Shown here: in pieces, positions 14,753 to 23,754 of the stretch
Position numbering within the stretch: the first letter of the stretch is position 1
Layout: each line of letters opens with the position of its first letter
Source: Clostridiales bacterium
Lineage (GTDB): Bacteria > Bacillota > Clostridia > Saccharofermentanales > Saccharofermentanaceae
Length of the DNA stretch: 30,024 nucleotides
Assembly (NCBI GenBank): GCA_003543635.1
Contig: DNAE01000043.1
Coordinates: forward strand, 1-30,024
Reading direction: 5' to 3'
Translations under genes and position numbers: made by a program
Notes under the pieces: model-generated
What the model was told of the DNA's origin: nothing
Database searches by the model: none
Seen by the model: only the letters and a program-made list of their open reading frames with translations

Positions 14753-17191
14753 ATGAAAAGACCAATAAAGAGATTGACCGCACTTGTACTCGCAGTATCC
14801 TTTGCTGCCGGCATCTTCCAGATGACCGGATGCAGCAGGAACGGAGACGGTTCCGGCAATGTTGCGAGAAATGAAGAAGTTGAGGTTCAGGCTGATTCAG
14901 AGTGGTTTAATGTCTCCGAGTCGTCGATAGACTCCGGATATGATCCCGCAGACGTGGATTATGTCTCCTCCGAGTTTGTCGGTATGTATGACGGAGGCAT
15001 CCTTTTAAGGGTCAACGTTTCTTTAAAGATCCCCAATGATTTTGACTGGGAAAACGGAAACATTGACAGTTATTTCCGGGATGAACTGAAGCTTTTCGAT
15101 CTGAACGGTCAGGTCGTAAAGAGCATGGACCTCGGGGCTGCCCATGATACGGATTCATATATCGAATCCTTAGAGGTGACTGACGGCCAGATCGTTGCTT
15201 CCGTCAATTCCTGGGATGATGTGACCTTCGAGAGCACATATACCAAGAGGGTAGTGGATCTTGATTCCGGTTCCCTGGGTGAGACCATCGACACGGTCGA
15301 GATCTCGGAAGGCACCGATGAGTACATGGAAGGCATCTTCGTCGTGGACGGTTACACGGTGACCAAGTACTACTGCTGGGAAGAGGACGGAGGAGCATCC
15401 TACAGGCTGAACGTCGTATCTCCCTCGGGCAGTTCCATGGATGTCAGAACGACTACGGCATTCCCCGGAGTGTCCATTTGGGATATATCGAATATGGTCA
15501 AGACGGGTCCCGGAAAAAGCATGCTCATCACGTCCACCGATGACGGCGTCAAATATATCGAAATGGATCTTGATTCCGGAGCCATGACGGAGATCCCCGA
15601 ATCGGATATGGAATGGCTCGACGGAGTAAACTTCGCCTGGGGAGAATATGTGGACGGATTCGGATATGCCGTACTGGATTCTTCAGGAATAACCAAGATC
15701 GATTTCGAGAACAAGACGATCGAAAAGACATTTGACTTCAATAACTGCAATATCGACAGATCCGAGATCGGAATGATGAATATCGTATCCATTTCCGATG
15801 ATGAATGTGTCCTGTGCGGAGATATCTATCCCGAGTATGCCCCCTATGCTTCCCTGTTAAGCGAATTTAAGATCGTGACCCTTACCAGAGCTTCCGAGAA
15901 TCCCAATACGGGAAAGACGCTCCTTACCCTCGCGGACCTTTCGGGACTTGATTCGAGAGTTTCACGTGCCATCGTGGATTTTAACGAGCAGAGCAGCGAT
16001 TACTTCATAACCGTGGATTTCAGTTATTCCATCGATTACATGGATATGTGTTATGCCTGCGGTGACGGCCCCGAGGATTACGCAACGAGCGAGAAGGCTC
16101 TCCAGGCGGATCTTTCCGACAGACTGGCCATAGATCTTCTGAACGGCGAGGGTCCCGACATTATCGTCAACGGATTCAATCTTATCCAGCTGGATAATGC
16201 GGACTACATGACCGACCTTACGGATTATCTGAACGAGACCGGAACCGAGGGCATGTTCAGCAACGTCTTCGATGCCGCATATTATAATGGCGCACTTTAT
16301 CAGATCCCCCTGGGATTCGCCATTTCAGGGATCATGACAGATAAGGATAGTGTCTCCCAGGATCAGAAGGGTTTCACCTTCGATCAGTATGAGACATTCG
16401 TGGATGAAGTATGCAACGGAAAAGATCCCATGGGATACGGCAGGAGCATGTTCCTGATCACCTGCATGGAAGCGATGAATGATGTGTTCATCGTGGACGG
16501 AGAAGCGAATTTCTCCTGTGAAGAATTCGAACAGCTTGCACAGTATACCAAGGATCATGTGAACGAACAGATAGATATCGATTACAGCGTTTCCGGAGGA
16601 ATGAGCTACTATGATGACGGCTCCTCTGAACAACTTGCCGGAGCATATAACGAGGGTATCGTTTTCCAATCCTTCGCCGATGGCATGGGAGTAGGGACTC
16701 CCGGAAGAAGGACGATAGTTGGTATCCCTTCCGCAGACGGCAGGGGACCTCAGATAAATCCCACCGTTTCAGCCGGTATCTCCTCCACTGCAGCTTCCCC
16801 CGACGGATGCTGGGAATTCATCTCCTACATGATGAGCGATGATGTACAGAGGGCCATATCCGTTTCGGCTATTCCCGTGGAGATAAGTGCATATGAGTCC
16901 TCCGCCGAAGACTTCATCACCGCATATAACGATTACCTTGAGAACGGCAATTTCTCTGCTTCCGGATACGTGGTAATGGACGATACCATTATGGAACCTC
17001 TGGACGAGAGCCTGGTAGGTGAGTTTGAGGATGTGATCCTCAGCTGTGAGAGCGCGAGACTATCCGATCCTTCGGTTTCCATCATTGTTTCGGAGGAGAT
17101 CCAGGCATATCTCGAAGGTCAGAAATCACTTGACGAAACAATTGATATTCTGCAAGATAGAGTACAGACCGTACTCGATGAGCGCGGTTAA
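14753..17191 (+). CDS. Lipoprotein: propeller-like N-terminal half fused to ABC solute-binding domain (paralogue 1)
   Basis: An 812-residue predicted lipoprotein. ATG 14753 has AGGAGG six bases upstream; an earlier in-frame start has no such site. The signal peptide ends in MTGC, with lipidated C27. Residues about 45-390 hold repeated short beta-strand units (for example LKLFDLNGQVVKSMDL and ITKIDFENKTI) like a propeller. From about 394 to the end is a family-1 solute-binding fold: IVDFNEQ, LLNGEGPDIIV, GALYQIPLGF, FTFDQYETFVDEV, a GCWEFISYM region and EGQKSLDETI near the C-terminus. Ordinary binding proteins are about 400-500 residues, so the N-terminal half is an addition. It sits next to a homologue, with permeases further on. 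Confidence 0.82.
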   Translation: MKRPIKRLTALVLAVSFAAGIFQMTGCSRNGDGSGNVARNEEVEVQADSEWFNVSESSIDSGYDPADVDYVSSEFVGMYDGGILLRVNVSLKIPNDFDWENGNIDSYFRDELKLFDLNGQVVKSMDLGAAHDTDSYIESLEVTDGQIVASVNSWDDVTFESTYTKRVVDLDSGSLGETIDTVEISEGTDEYMEGIFVVDGYTVTKYYCWEEDGGASYRLNVVSPSGSSMDVRTTTAFPGVSIWDISNMVKTGPGKSMLITSTDDGVKYIEMDLDSGAMTEIPESDMEWLDGVNFAWGEYVDGFGYAVLDSSGITKIDFENKTIEKTFDFNNCNIDRSEIGMMNIVSISDDECVLCGDIYPEYAPYASLLSEFKIVTLTRASENPNTGKTLLTLADLSGLDSRVSRAIVDFNEQSSDYFITVDFSYSIDYMDMCYACGDGPEDYATSEKALQADLSDRLAIDLLNGEGPDIIVNGFNLIQLDNADYMTDLTDYLNETGTEGMFSNVFDAAYYNGALYQIPLGFAISGIMTDKDSVSQDQKGFTFDQYETFVDEVCNGKDPMGYGRSMFLITCMEAMNDVFIVDGEANFSCEEFEQLAQYTKDHVNEQIDIDYSVSGGMSYYDDGSSEQLAGAYNEGIVFQSFADGMGVGTPGRRTIVGIPSADGRGPQINPTVSAGISSTAASPDGCWEFISYMMSDDVQRAISVSAIPVEISAYESSAEDFITAYNDYLENGNFSASGYVVMDDTIMEPLDESLVGEFEDVILSCESARLSDPSVSIIVSEEIQAYLEGQKSLDETIDILQDRVQTVLDERG

Positions 17192-17225
17192 GAAAGGATA
17201 TGATATAGAATAACGGAGGTAAATG

Positions 17226-19670
17226 ATGAAAAGCATTTCACAAAAAGCGATCGCCCTTTCGATCTGCTGTGCAATGATGTTGCCTATGGCTCTGACATCT
17301 TGTTCGGGAGGACATAAGGGTGAAGTTACAAAGGTAGAGGATGATGCTGTCTGGTATGAGACCAATAAGCTCGAACTCGGAGCACAGTATAATCCTGATG
17401 ATTATGATTACATATATCAGGAGTGCCGGGGCGTCATTAACGGCGAGGCAGTGTTCGCCGTTCAGGGAAGTAAGCCCTATCCCGAGGACGTGGATTTTGA
17501 AACCTTTGACTACAATTCTTTGCAGGTATATAACATCGACTATTATGATCTCGAAGGTAACCTGATCAGGAGTTTTGATCTTCAGAGCAAGCTTGCCGAG
17601 AGCGGCATTTCCGGCGAGTACGGAACCTACATCAACGGTTTTTCCTTCGGTGAAGGTGTGATCAAGTGCAACGTGGTTGCATACAGCATGTCAAGCGAAG
17701 ACAGCTATGAAATGCTGGTGGATACCGAGACGGGAGATATTATCAGTTGCGATAAGCAGGACTCATCCGCATCTGATCTCGATAACCTGAGCAATGAGGG
17801 TTCCACGAACATCGGTGATTATATCATCACAAAGTACTGGATCTACGGCGGTGATAACGGTGGAAATTCCTCCTATATTATCGAGGTCGCAGACGCTGAC
17901 GGAAATATCGATACTATCGATCTCAGGGAACAGTTCCCCAATGAAGATATCTATGATATTCCCGAGTTCATCATGGTCGATGACACAAATTGCGTATTCC
18001 CCGTTTCATCTTCCGATGCGGCAGGAACAGTCTTCTACACGCTCAATCTCGAAACCCTTGAGGTCAAGCAGGCTACCGAAGATTATTCCTGGCTTGAGAG
18101 TGAGGACCTCTACAATCTCCAGTATCAGGAGGGTGTTGGTAACATCCTTGTGGATCAGGACGGAATCAAGAAGGTGGACTTCGACAATAAGGAATTAACG
18201 GAGCTTTTCAACTTCAATTCCTGTAATGTAAACAGATATGACATTTCAAACCTTTCTCTTGTTGATTATTCCGAGGATCGTATCATCCTTGCGGGAACAG
18301 TCTGGAGGGATACGGGTTATTTCTCCAACGGATCTTCTTCCGAGAGCGAGATGATAGTCCTTACAAAGGCTGACTCCAACCCCAATGTCGGCAAGACGAT
18401 CCTTAAGACCGCAACACTCGGATACCTTTCCTATCCCGTTTGTGAAGCGATCTGCAACTTCAATTCCGAGAACCCCGATTATTTTGTAATGATCGATGAT
18501 ACTTATTCCATCGAGAACTACATCGATTACAGCAACACCGGTTCAGACACGGATTGGGAGCAGCTCTCCCTCGATGCACAGCAGGAGATGAACAACCAGC
18601 TCTCCATCGACCTTATGAACGGCGACGGACCTGACATCCTCCTTGATGCAATGAACTATTCACAGCTCAACAGTGATGATTATCTCCTTGACCTTACGGA
18701 CTATATCTCGGATACGACTCCTTACTTCGAGAACGTTTTCGAGGCTGCTAAGACAAACGATAAGCTTTATCAGTTGCCTCTTTCCGTATGCGTTTCCGGA
18801 ATCATGACAAGGAAGAGCAATATCGATGACGGCCAGATCGGCTTCACCTTCGATCAGTATGAGTCTTTCGTTGATGAAGTATGTAACGGCGACGACCCCA
18901 TGGGCGACGGTAAGATCGAGTTCTTCACAAGATGTATGAACGGCATGCTCGAGGAGTTCATCTCCGGTAAGGACGTCGATTTCAACAACGATGCCTTTAT
19001 CTCCCTGGCCGAATATGTTGATGCAAATGTCAATGACGTGATCGAAGACCAGGAAGGTAGTGACGATATGATCTATTCCGGCGGTATGTATCCCGGTGAC
19101 TATGAGCAGCCCGAAGCATCCTTTATGGAGCTTTCCACATTCGGTTCCTTCATTGCACAGTACGCTGCAGATGCCGAGAACATGAGGATCCTGGGTCTTC
19201 CCTCCGTTGACGGAAGAGGTCCCGCTTTCCAGATCTATAACTCCGCTGCGATCTCTGCCGAGACGGCTTCCGCAGACGGATGCTGGCAGTTCATCGAGAC
19301 ACTCCTTTCCGAGGATATCCAGAAGCTCATCGGCTACAGCTGGAACACACCCGTAAGGATCGATTCCTTTGAGTCCATCGCTCAGGCCGACATCGAAGGA
19401 TACAACGCTCAGATCGATGAGTATGCCCAGTGGTTCACCGAGGCTGAAATGGCTGAGTACGGAATCGTTTCCACAAAGGTCGACGATTCCATGATCGAGA
19501 TCTACGAGGGCTTCATCGAGAGCTGCTCGAGAGTCGCTTCCGAAGACCCTGCAGTCACATCCATCGTAAGGGAGGAGATGCCCGCATACTTCGAGGGACA
19601 GAAGTCTCTTGATGATGTCATCACGATCCTGAACGACAGGGTGCAGACATTCGTCAGCGAGAGAGGATAA
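17226..19670 (+). CDS. Lipoprotein: propeller-like N-terminal half fused to ABC solute-binding domain (paralogue 2)
   Basis: An 814-residue paralogue of the preceding gene. GGAGG (17215-17219) is six bases from ATG 17226, the same spacing as in paralogue 1, so I prefer it to the ATG three bases earlier. The lipobox is LTSC (C26). The two-part layout is the same: beta-rich N-terminal half (about 45-395), then a solute-binding half with LMNGDGPDILL, KLYQLPLSVCVSGIM, FTFDQYESFVDEVCNG, a GCWQFIETLL region and EGQKSLDDVI. Shared blocks with paralogue 1 (such as FDQYExFVDEVCNGxDPMG and RVQTxxxERG) show a tandem duplication. The genes are 34 bases apart. It is closed by the terminator at 19693-19719. 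Confidence 0.82.
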   Translation: MKSISQKAIALSICCAMMLPMALTSCSGGHKGEVTKVEDDAVWYETNKLELGAQYNPDDYDYIYQECRGVINGEAVFAVQGSKPYPEDVDFETFDYNSLQVYNIDYYDLEGNLIRSFDLQSKLAESGISGEYGTYINGFSFGEGVIKCNVVAYSMSSEDSYEMLVDTETGDIISCDKQDSSASDLDNLSNEGSTNIGDYIITKYWIYGGDNGGNSSYIIEVADADGNIDTIDLREQFPNEDIYDIPEFIMVDDTNCVFPVSSSDAAGTVFYTLNLETLEVKQATEDYSWLESEDLYNLQYQEGVGNILVDQDGIKKVDFDNKELTELFNFNSCNVNRYDISNLSLVDYSEDRIILAGTVWRDTGYFSNGSSSESEMIVLTKADSNPNVGKTILKTATLGYLSYPVCEAICNFNSENPDYFVMIDDTYSIENYIDYSNTGSDTDWEQLSLDAQQEMNNQLSIDLMNGDGPDILLDAMNYSQLNSDDYLLDLTDYISDTTPYFENVFEAAKTNDKLYQLPLSVCVSGIMTRKSNIDDGQIGFTFDQYESFVDEVCNGDDPMGDGKIEFFTRCMNGMLEEFISGKDVDFNNDAFISLAEYVDANVNDVIEDQEGSDDMIYSGGMYPGDYEQPEASFMELSTFGSFIAQYAADAENMRILGLPSVDGRGPAFQIYNSAAISAETASADGCWQFIETLLSEDIQKLIGYSWNTPVRIDSFESIAQADIEGYNAQIDEYAQWFTEAEMAEYGIVSTKVDDSMIEIYEGFIESCSRVASEDPAVTSIVREEMPAYFEGQKSLDDVITILNDRVQTFVSERG

Positions 19671-19692
19671 TACCCAGACAAAAGAAGATCGG

Positions 19693-19719
19693 GGGGCTGT
19701 CTCTTAAGGAGGCAGCCCC
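19693..19719 (+). terminator. Rho-independent terminator
   Basis: GGGGCTGTCTC (19693-19703) pairs with GAGGCAGCCCC (19709-19719), giving 11 pairs including one G-U. The loop is TTAAG and the tail is TTTCTATTT. It lies 22 bases after the second paralogue, so the lipoprotein pair is probably transcribed apart from the permeases. Confidence 0.85.
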
Positions 19720-19741
19720 TTTCTATTTGCGGTAAAATTGA

Positions 19742-19762
19742 GTTAAAGGTATCATCTTTAAC
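19742..19762. promoter_or_regulatory. Inverted repeat, possible operator upstream of the permease genes
   Basis: GTTAAAG (19742-19748) and CTTTAAC (19756-19762) are perfect inverted repeats around the 7-base spacer GTATCAT. A related CTTAAC follows at 19767-19772. The site lies 65 bases upstream of the -10 box of the permease promoter. It is A/T-rich and has no U-tract, which favours a protein-binding site over a terminator. No regulator gene is nearby. Confidence 0.32.
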
Positions 19763-19826
19763 AAATCTTAACCATATTTATCGAAAAACATAATTCGAAC
19801 GCAACACGGATTACGGATTTATCGTC

Positions 19827-19832
19827 TATAAT
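19827..19832 (+). promoter_or_regulatory. -10 box of the permease-operon promoter
   Basis: A perfect TATAAT lies 19 bases before ATG 19852. The start point would be near 19839, just ahead of the AGGAAG ribosome binding site (19841-19846). No good -35 hexamer at 16-18 bases is seen, so an activator may be needed. The arrangement excludes the in-frame GTG at 19834 as the start. Confidence 0.42.
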
Positions 19833-19851
19833 AGTGATGCAGGAAGTGAAT

Positions 19852-20844
19852 ATGGATAGTAAAAACAGCAAAACAAGCGAAGAGAAGAAGAGTGTCAGGA
19901 GCATTACGCCGGTGGATCTTGATCCGGCGCAAAGGCAGAGACTCATCGCCCAGAAGAAAAGACTCCACCGAAGAAGGAAACTCCAGGAGTGGGGTCTGTT
20001 TACGGGGTATCTTACACCCAGCCTTGCGGGAGTACTCCTTTTCTTCTTCCTTCCCCTCATCATGTTACTCAAGACTTCTTTCCAGAAGTCTTCCACCAAC
20101 CCCGGATTTGTAGGATTCAGGAACTACGAGAGGGTATTAACGAACGATGCCTTCATATCCGCGTCCAAGAATACTCTTGTGTTCGCTCTTTTGGCGGTCC
20201 CGCTTGCGGTTATCCTGTCGCTCCTTTTGGCACTCCTTCTTAATTCCGGTATCCCCGGCAAGAGTGTTTTCAGAAGTATCCTTTTGAACCCCATGATGGT
20301 ACCGGTAGCGTCCGTCGTTCTCATCTGGCAGGTATTCTTCAGCTATAACGGAGTCATAAACGGATGGGAGTGGATCCCCCACCTCTTCGGACATGACAAG
20401 ATAGACTGGCTGAAATCCGACCAGGCGCAGCTCGTTATCCTTATCCTCTTCCTGTGGAAGAACCTGGGATATAACATGGTGCTCTTCCTGGCGGCTCTCA
20501 ACAATATTCCCACGGAGATACTGGAGTCCGCAATGATGGACGGAGCCGGAGCTTTGAAGCGATTCTTCTCCATAAAGATGTACTACCTTGCTCCCACGGT
20601 ATTCTTCGTGGCCATCATGTCCCTTATCAATTCATTCAAGATATTCCGTGAGGTATATCTCCTGACGGGTGATTATCCTTACGATAACCTTTACATGCTC
20701 CAGCACTTCATGAATAATCAGTTCACCCATCTTGATTACTCCAAGTTGTCATCGGGTGCGATAATCATGTGCGTGGTAATGATAATAATCGTAGGCGGCT
20801 TATTCTTCGCTGAGTCGAAGTTCGATGCCGACGTGGAGGGATGA
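19852..20844 (+). CDS. ABC transporter permease, MalF/UgpA-like
   Basis: A 330-residue inner-membrane subunit of a CUT1-type importer. ATG 19852 is chosen because AGGAAG is five bases upstream and the earlier GTG would fall before the likely transcript start. A charged cytoplasmic tail of about 48 residues (KSVRSITPVDLD, LIAQKKRLHRRRK) precedes the first helix. The rest is typical: TPSLAGVLLFFFLPL, FVGFRNYERVLTN, about six helices, and the EAA-loop equivalent ILESAMMDGAGALKRF, which contacts the ATPase. It is followed after three bases by its partner permease. No ATPase gene is in the window, so a shared MsmX-type ATPase elsewhere is likely. Confidence 0.9.
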   Translation: MDSKNSKTSEEKKSVRSITPVDLDPAQRQRLIAQKKRLHRRRKLQEWGLFTGYLTPSLAGVLLFFFLPLIMLLKTSFQKSSTNPGFVGFRNYERVLTNDAFISASKNTLVFALLAVPLAVILSLLLALLLNSGIPGKSVFRSILLNPMMVPVASVVLIWQVFFSYNGVINGWEWIPHLFGHDKIDWLKSDQAQLVILILFLWKNLGYNMVLFLAALNNIPTEILESAMMDGAGALKRFFSIKMYYLAPTVFFVAIMSLINSFKIFREVYLLTGDYPYDNLYMLQHFMNNQFTHLDYSKLSSGAIIMCVVMIIIVGGLFFAESKFDADVEG

Positions 20845-20847
20845 TCC

Positions 20848-21903
20848 ATGGACAGTGAACTTCGCAAACAGAGAAGACGCCAGGCTACGCTGGCAAGACG
20901 TAATGTCTTTATAGAGACACCCAAGACCGAATCCTTCTTCGAGAAGATGTCGGAGCAGGAGAGGGAATCCTTCTTCGCCAAGGAGAGGATCAGGTCCGCA
21001 AGGGCTTTAAAGATAAGGGGATTAAAGAAGAAGTTCTATACGGCGATCGGTCTTCTGCTTGCTTCGGCGGCAGCTGTACTGGCCCTTGTTCCCATCTTCT
21101 ATACGTTCCTCAACTCCTTCATGTCCTCGGCGGAGATAATAGATAACTACGGAGTCATATTCCAGAGCCTTTCGGGACACGCAAAGGATGGTGCAAAGTA
21201 CCTTGCCAAGACCCCTGTCCTGAGGCTTGTTCCCCAGAGGGTCACCATCGAGCAGTATAAGAACCTGCTCCTCATGAGTCCCACTTACCTTTTCAAGTTC
21301 TGGAACTCCATAATCATGGTGGTACCCATCGTATTAGGTCAGATGATCGTGGCATGTCTCGCATCCTACAGCTTTGCCAGGTACAGGAAGAAGAGAAGGG
21401 AAGTGTTGTTCTTCTCCTATATCATCCTGATGCTCATGCCGTTCCAGGTAACACTGGTACCAAACTACATCATCGCCGACAAGCTCAATATACTGAATAC
21501 CATATGGGCGATCATCCTTCCGGGTATCTTCTCCACCTTCAGTATATTCCTTCTTACAAAGTACATGAGGCAGATACCCACCGCGTATATCGAAGCCGCC
21601 AAGCTCGACGGAGCATCCGAGTGGCAGATATTCACGAAGATCGCACTGCCCACCTGCAAGAGCGCCATATTCGCATTGACGATCTTGCTCTTTATAGATT
21701 ATTGGAACATGGTTGAACAGCCCATCGTCCTGTTAACGGATCAGGACCAGCAGCCGCTCTCCGTATTCCTGTCGCAGATAAACGAAGCCGAGATAGGTAT
21801 CGCATTTGCGGCATCGGCCCTGTATATGATCCCGCCGCTCCTGATCTTCCTCAGGGGTGAGGAGTATCTGGTCGAGGGAATATCGAGATCGGGAGTTAAG
21901 TAA
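20848..21903 (+). CDS. ABC transporter permease, MalG/UgpE-like
   Basis: A 351-residue partner of the preceding permease. It has an unusually long charged N-terminal tail of about 65 residues (ELRKQRRRQATLARR, FFEKMSEQERESFFAK). The first helix is at about 66-88, and a loop longer than usual precedes TIEQYKNLLL. Further helices follow, and the EAA loop YIEAAKLDGASEWQIF for ATPase contact is intact. GGAGG (20836-20840) inside the end of the previous gene serves as its ribosome binding site. The two permeases presumably form one pore. Substrate is unknown; the family mostly takes up oligosaccharides, polyols or glycerol phosphate esters. Confidence 0.9.
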   Translation: MDSELRKQRRRQATLARRNVFIETPKTESFFEKMSEQERESFFAKERIRSARALKIRGLKKKFYTAIGLLLASAAAVLALVPIFYTFLNSFMSSAEIIDNYGVIFQSLSGHAKDGAKYLAKTPVLRLVPQRVTIEQYKNLLLMSPTYLFKFWNSIIMVVPIVLGQMIVACLASYSFARYRKKRREVLFFSYIILMLMPFQVTLVPNYIIADKLNILNTIWAIILPGIFSTFSIFLLTKYMRQIPTAYIEAAKLDGASEWQIFTKIALPTCKSAIFALTILLFIDYWNMVEQPIVLLTDQDQQPLSVFLSQINEAEIGIAFAASALYMIPPLLIFLRGEEYLVEGISRSGVK

Positions 21904-21930
21904 GAGAAAAGGAAAACGGAGGACAGATAT

Positions 21931-23745
21931 ATGGCAACTAACAGCAGATCAAGAAAGTGGGTCGTAAGAGCGATGATCTCATTCATCGTGATACTCGCTC
22001 TCCTGACTTTCTTCTCGAACACTATCATGAATGCGACGATACCCAAGGTAATGGGCGCCAATGCGATAAGGGGAAATCTCTCCTATTCCAACAGCGCCAC
22101 GGGCACCATCGAAGCAAACGAGAAGACCGACATCAAGAGTATAGAGGGAAGGACCATTGACAAGGTCAACGTCACATACCTCGATTACGTCACGGCAGGG
22201 GATGTTCTTTTCACCCTTAAGGACGTGGAGGATGACTCATCCCTCAAGGAGCTCCAGAATCAGCTCACCGAACTTGAAAGAGCCCGTGACTACGATGCCA
22301 GGACTCCCGCTGAACAGACGGACTATGTATCTTTACAGGAAGCGATAAACACGGCCGAGGAGAATCTTGCAAACGCAAGGGAGACCCTTGCCGCGGCAGA
22401 GACGAAGGAAGAGACCATCGATGCGGCCAACGATATCATAAGCGAGAATTCGACCCTTGCCATTTCCCTTGCGGCCGAGGTCGAGTCCGCATCCGATACG
22501 GTGGAGGAGCTTAATGCTGAGATCAGCCGCCTTGAAGCCGAGATAGAAACAAGGCAGCAGCAGATCGATATCCTGGTGGATCTCGGTATCCCCACACCTA
22601 CTCCCACCCCCGTTCCCGGAATTGAAGCCGCAAGGCCAGTTAAGAGAGCAAATGACGAGGGCGAGCCTTCCGATACGGAACCCGCAGAGTCCTCCGAGAC
22701 CACACCATCAGAGACGGAGCCCTCCGTATCCGAGACGGAAGCCACGGAGACAACACCCGAAGAGACTGAAGAGATCAATCCCTCCACGGAGAGGATCGGA
22801 GAGCTTCAGGCCGAGATCGATGAGAGGGAAGAGGAGATAGAAGAACTCCAGAGCCAGCTCGCCGATGCCCAGGGCAGACTCGATTCCGCTGCAGCTGAGC
22901 TTGCCGATGTAAATGCGGCGATCGAGGAAGCACAGGCGGCGATCGCGGCAGCCGATGCGCTCCCCTCCGTATCCTCGGCCCAGTCCGCCGTTAACCTTGC
23001 CCAGTCCTCCGTTAACTCCGCCATGACCACTTATTCCAACACCCAGGTCATCGACGGCATCAATTACGATAAGGCACAGGATGCCATTAACGACAGAAAC
23101 GAGCAGATCGCGGAACTCGAAGAGAAGATCGAGAAGCTCGAGGAGCAGATGGAGATGACGGAAGTCAAGGCTCCCGTCTCAGGCTATGTCTATAACATAG
23201 CGGTTGCCGACGGCGACGTCATGACGGCCGATCAGGTCACCATGTACATCGTTCCCGACGATGCCACCTATTCCGTATCCTTCACATTCGATACGACAGT
23301 AGCCCAGACATTCTCTCCCGGAATGACCCTCACCACGGATAAGTACTGGGTAGAGAGCTGCATCATCTCCACCATTAAGCCCGATGCCACGAACCCCAGA
23401 GACAAGCGTGTGGTCAAGTGTGCACTTCAGGCTGATTACATGTGGCCCGGTGAGACCCTTACCGCCACGGCTGACAGGTCCAATGCGGACTACGAGCACG
23501 TTATCGCAAGTTCCGCGGTAAACGAGGATAACAGCGGTACCTTCGTCTACGTTATCCAGGAAGCTTCTTCACCCTTGGGTGACAAGTACACGGTCAAGCG
23601 TGTCGACGTAACGATCGAGGCCGAGGACGGTGCTCTTACGGCCATATCCGGTAACGGTATCGATTCCGGAATGATCGTTATCAGAAGTGAGGAGCCTCTC
23701 CAGGACGGAGACCGTGTAAGACTCGAAGACTACAGTTCTAAGTAA
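21931..23745 (+). CDS. HlyD/MacA-like membrane fusion (adaptor) protein with long coiled coils
   Basis: A 604-residue protein with a short cytoplasmic N-terminus and one membrane helix (about 15-34). The first half of a barrel-sandwich domain follows (GTIEANEKTDIKSIEG, about 58-73; YVTAGDVLFTLKD). Two Glu/Ala-rich coiled-coil regions (about 105-215 and 290-395) are separated by a TPTPTPVPG and Ser/Thr/Glu-rich linker (about 220-285). The second barrel half, KAPVSGYVYNIAVADGD, lies near 413-429, followed by beta-barrel and membrane-proximal parts. This is the layout of adaptors in MacAB or YknXYZ-type exporters. Here it follows importer-type permeases after 27 bases, with GGAGG before its ATG. 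No ATPase or FtsX-type permease accompanies it. Confidence 0.85.
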   Translation: MATNSRSRKWVVRAMISFIVILALLTFFSNTIMNATIPKVMGANAIRGNLSYSNSATGTIEANEKTDIKSIEGRTIDKVNVTYLDYVTAGDVLFTLKDVEDDSSLKELQNQLTELERARDYDARTPAEQTDYVSLQEAINTAEENLANARETLAAAETKEETIDAANDIISENSTLAISLAAEVESASDTVEELNAEISRLEAEIETRQQQIDILVDLGIPTPTPTPVPGIEAARPVKRANDEGEPSDTEPAESSETTPSETEPSVSETEATETTPEETEEINPSTERIGELQAEIDEREEEIEELQSQLADAQGRLDSAAAELADVNAAIEEAQAAIAAADALPSVSSAQSAVNLAQSSVNSAMTTYSNTQVIDGINYDKAQDAINDRNEQIAELEEKIEKLEEQMEMTEVKAPVSGYVYNIAVADGDVMTADQVTMYIVPDDATYSVSFTFDTTVAQTFSPGMTLTTDKYWVESCIISTIKPDATNPRDKRVVKCALQADYMWPGETLTATADRSNADYEHVIASSAVNEDNSGTFVYVIQEASSPLGDKYTVKRVDVTIEAEDGALTAISGNGIDSGMIVIRSEEPLQDGDRVRLEDYSSK

Positions 23746-23754
23746 GGTATAAAA

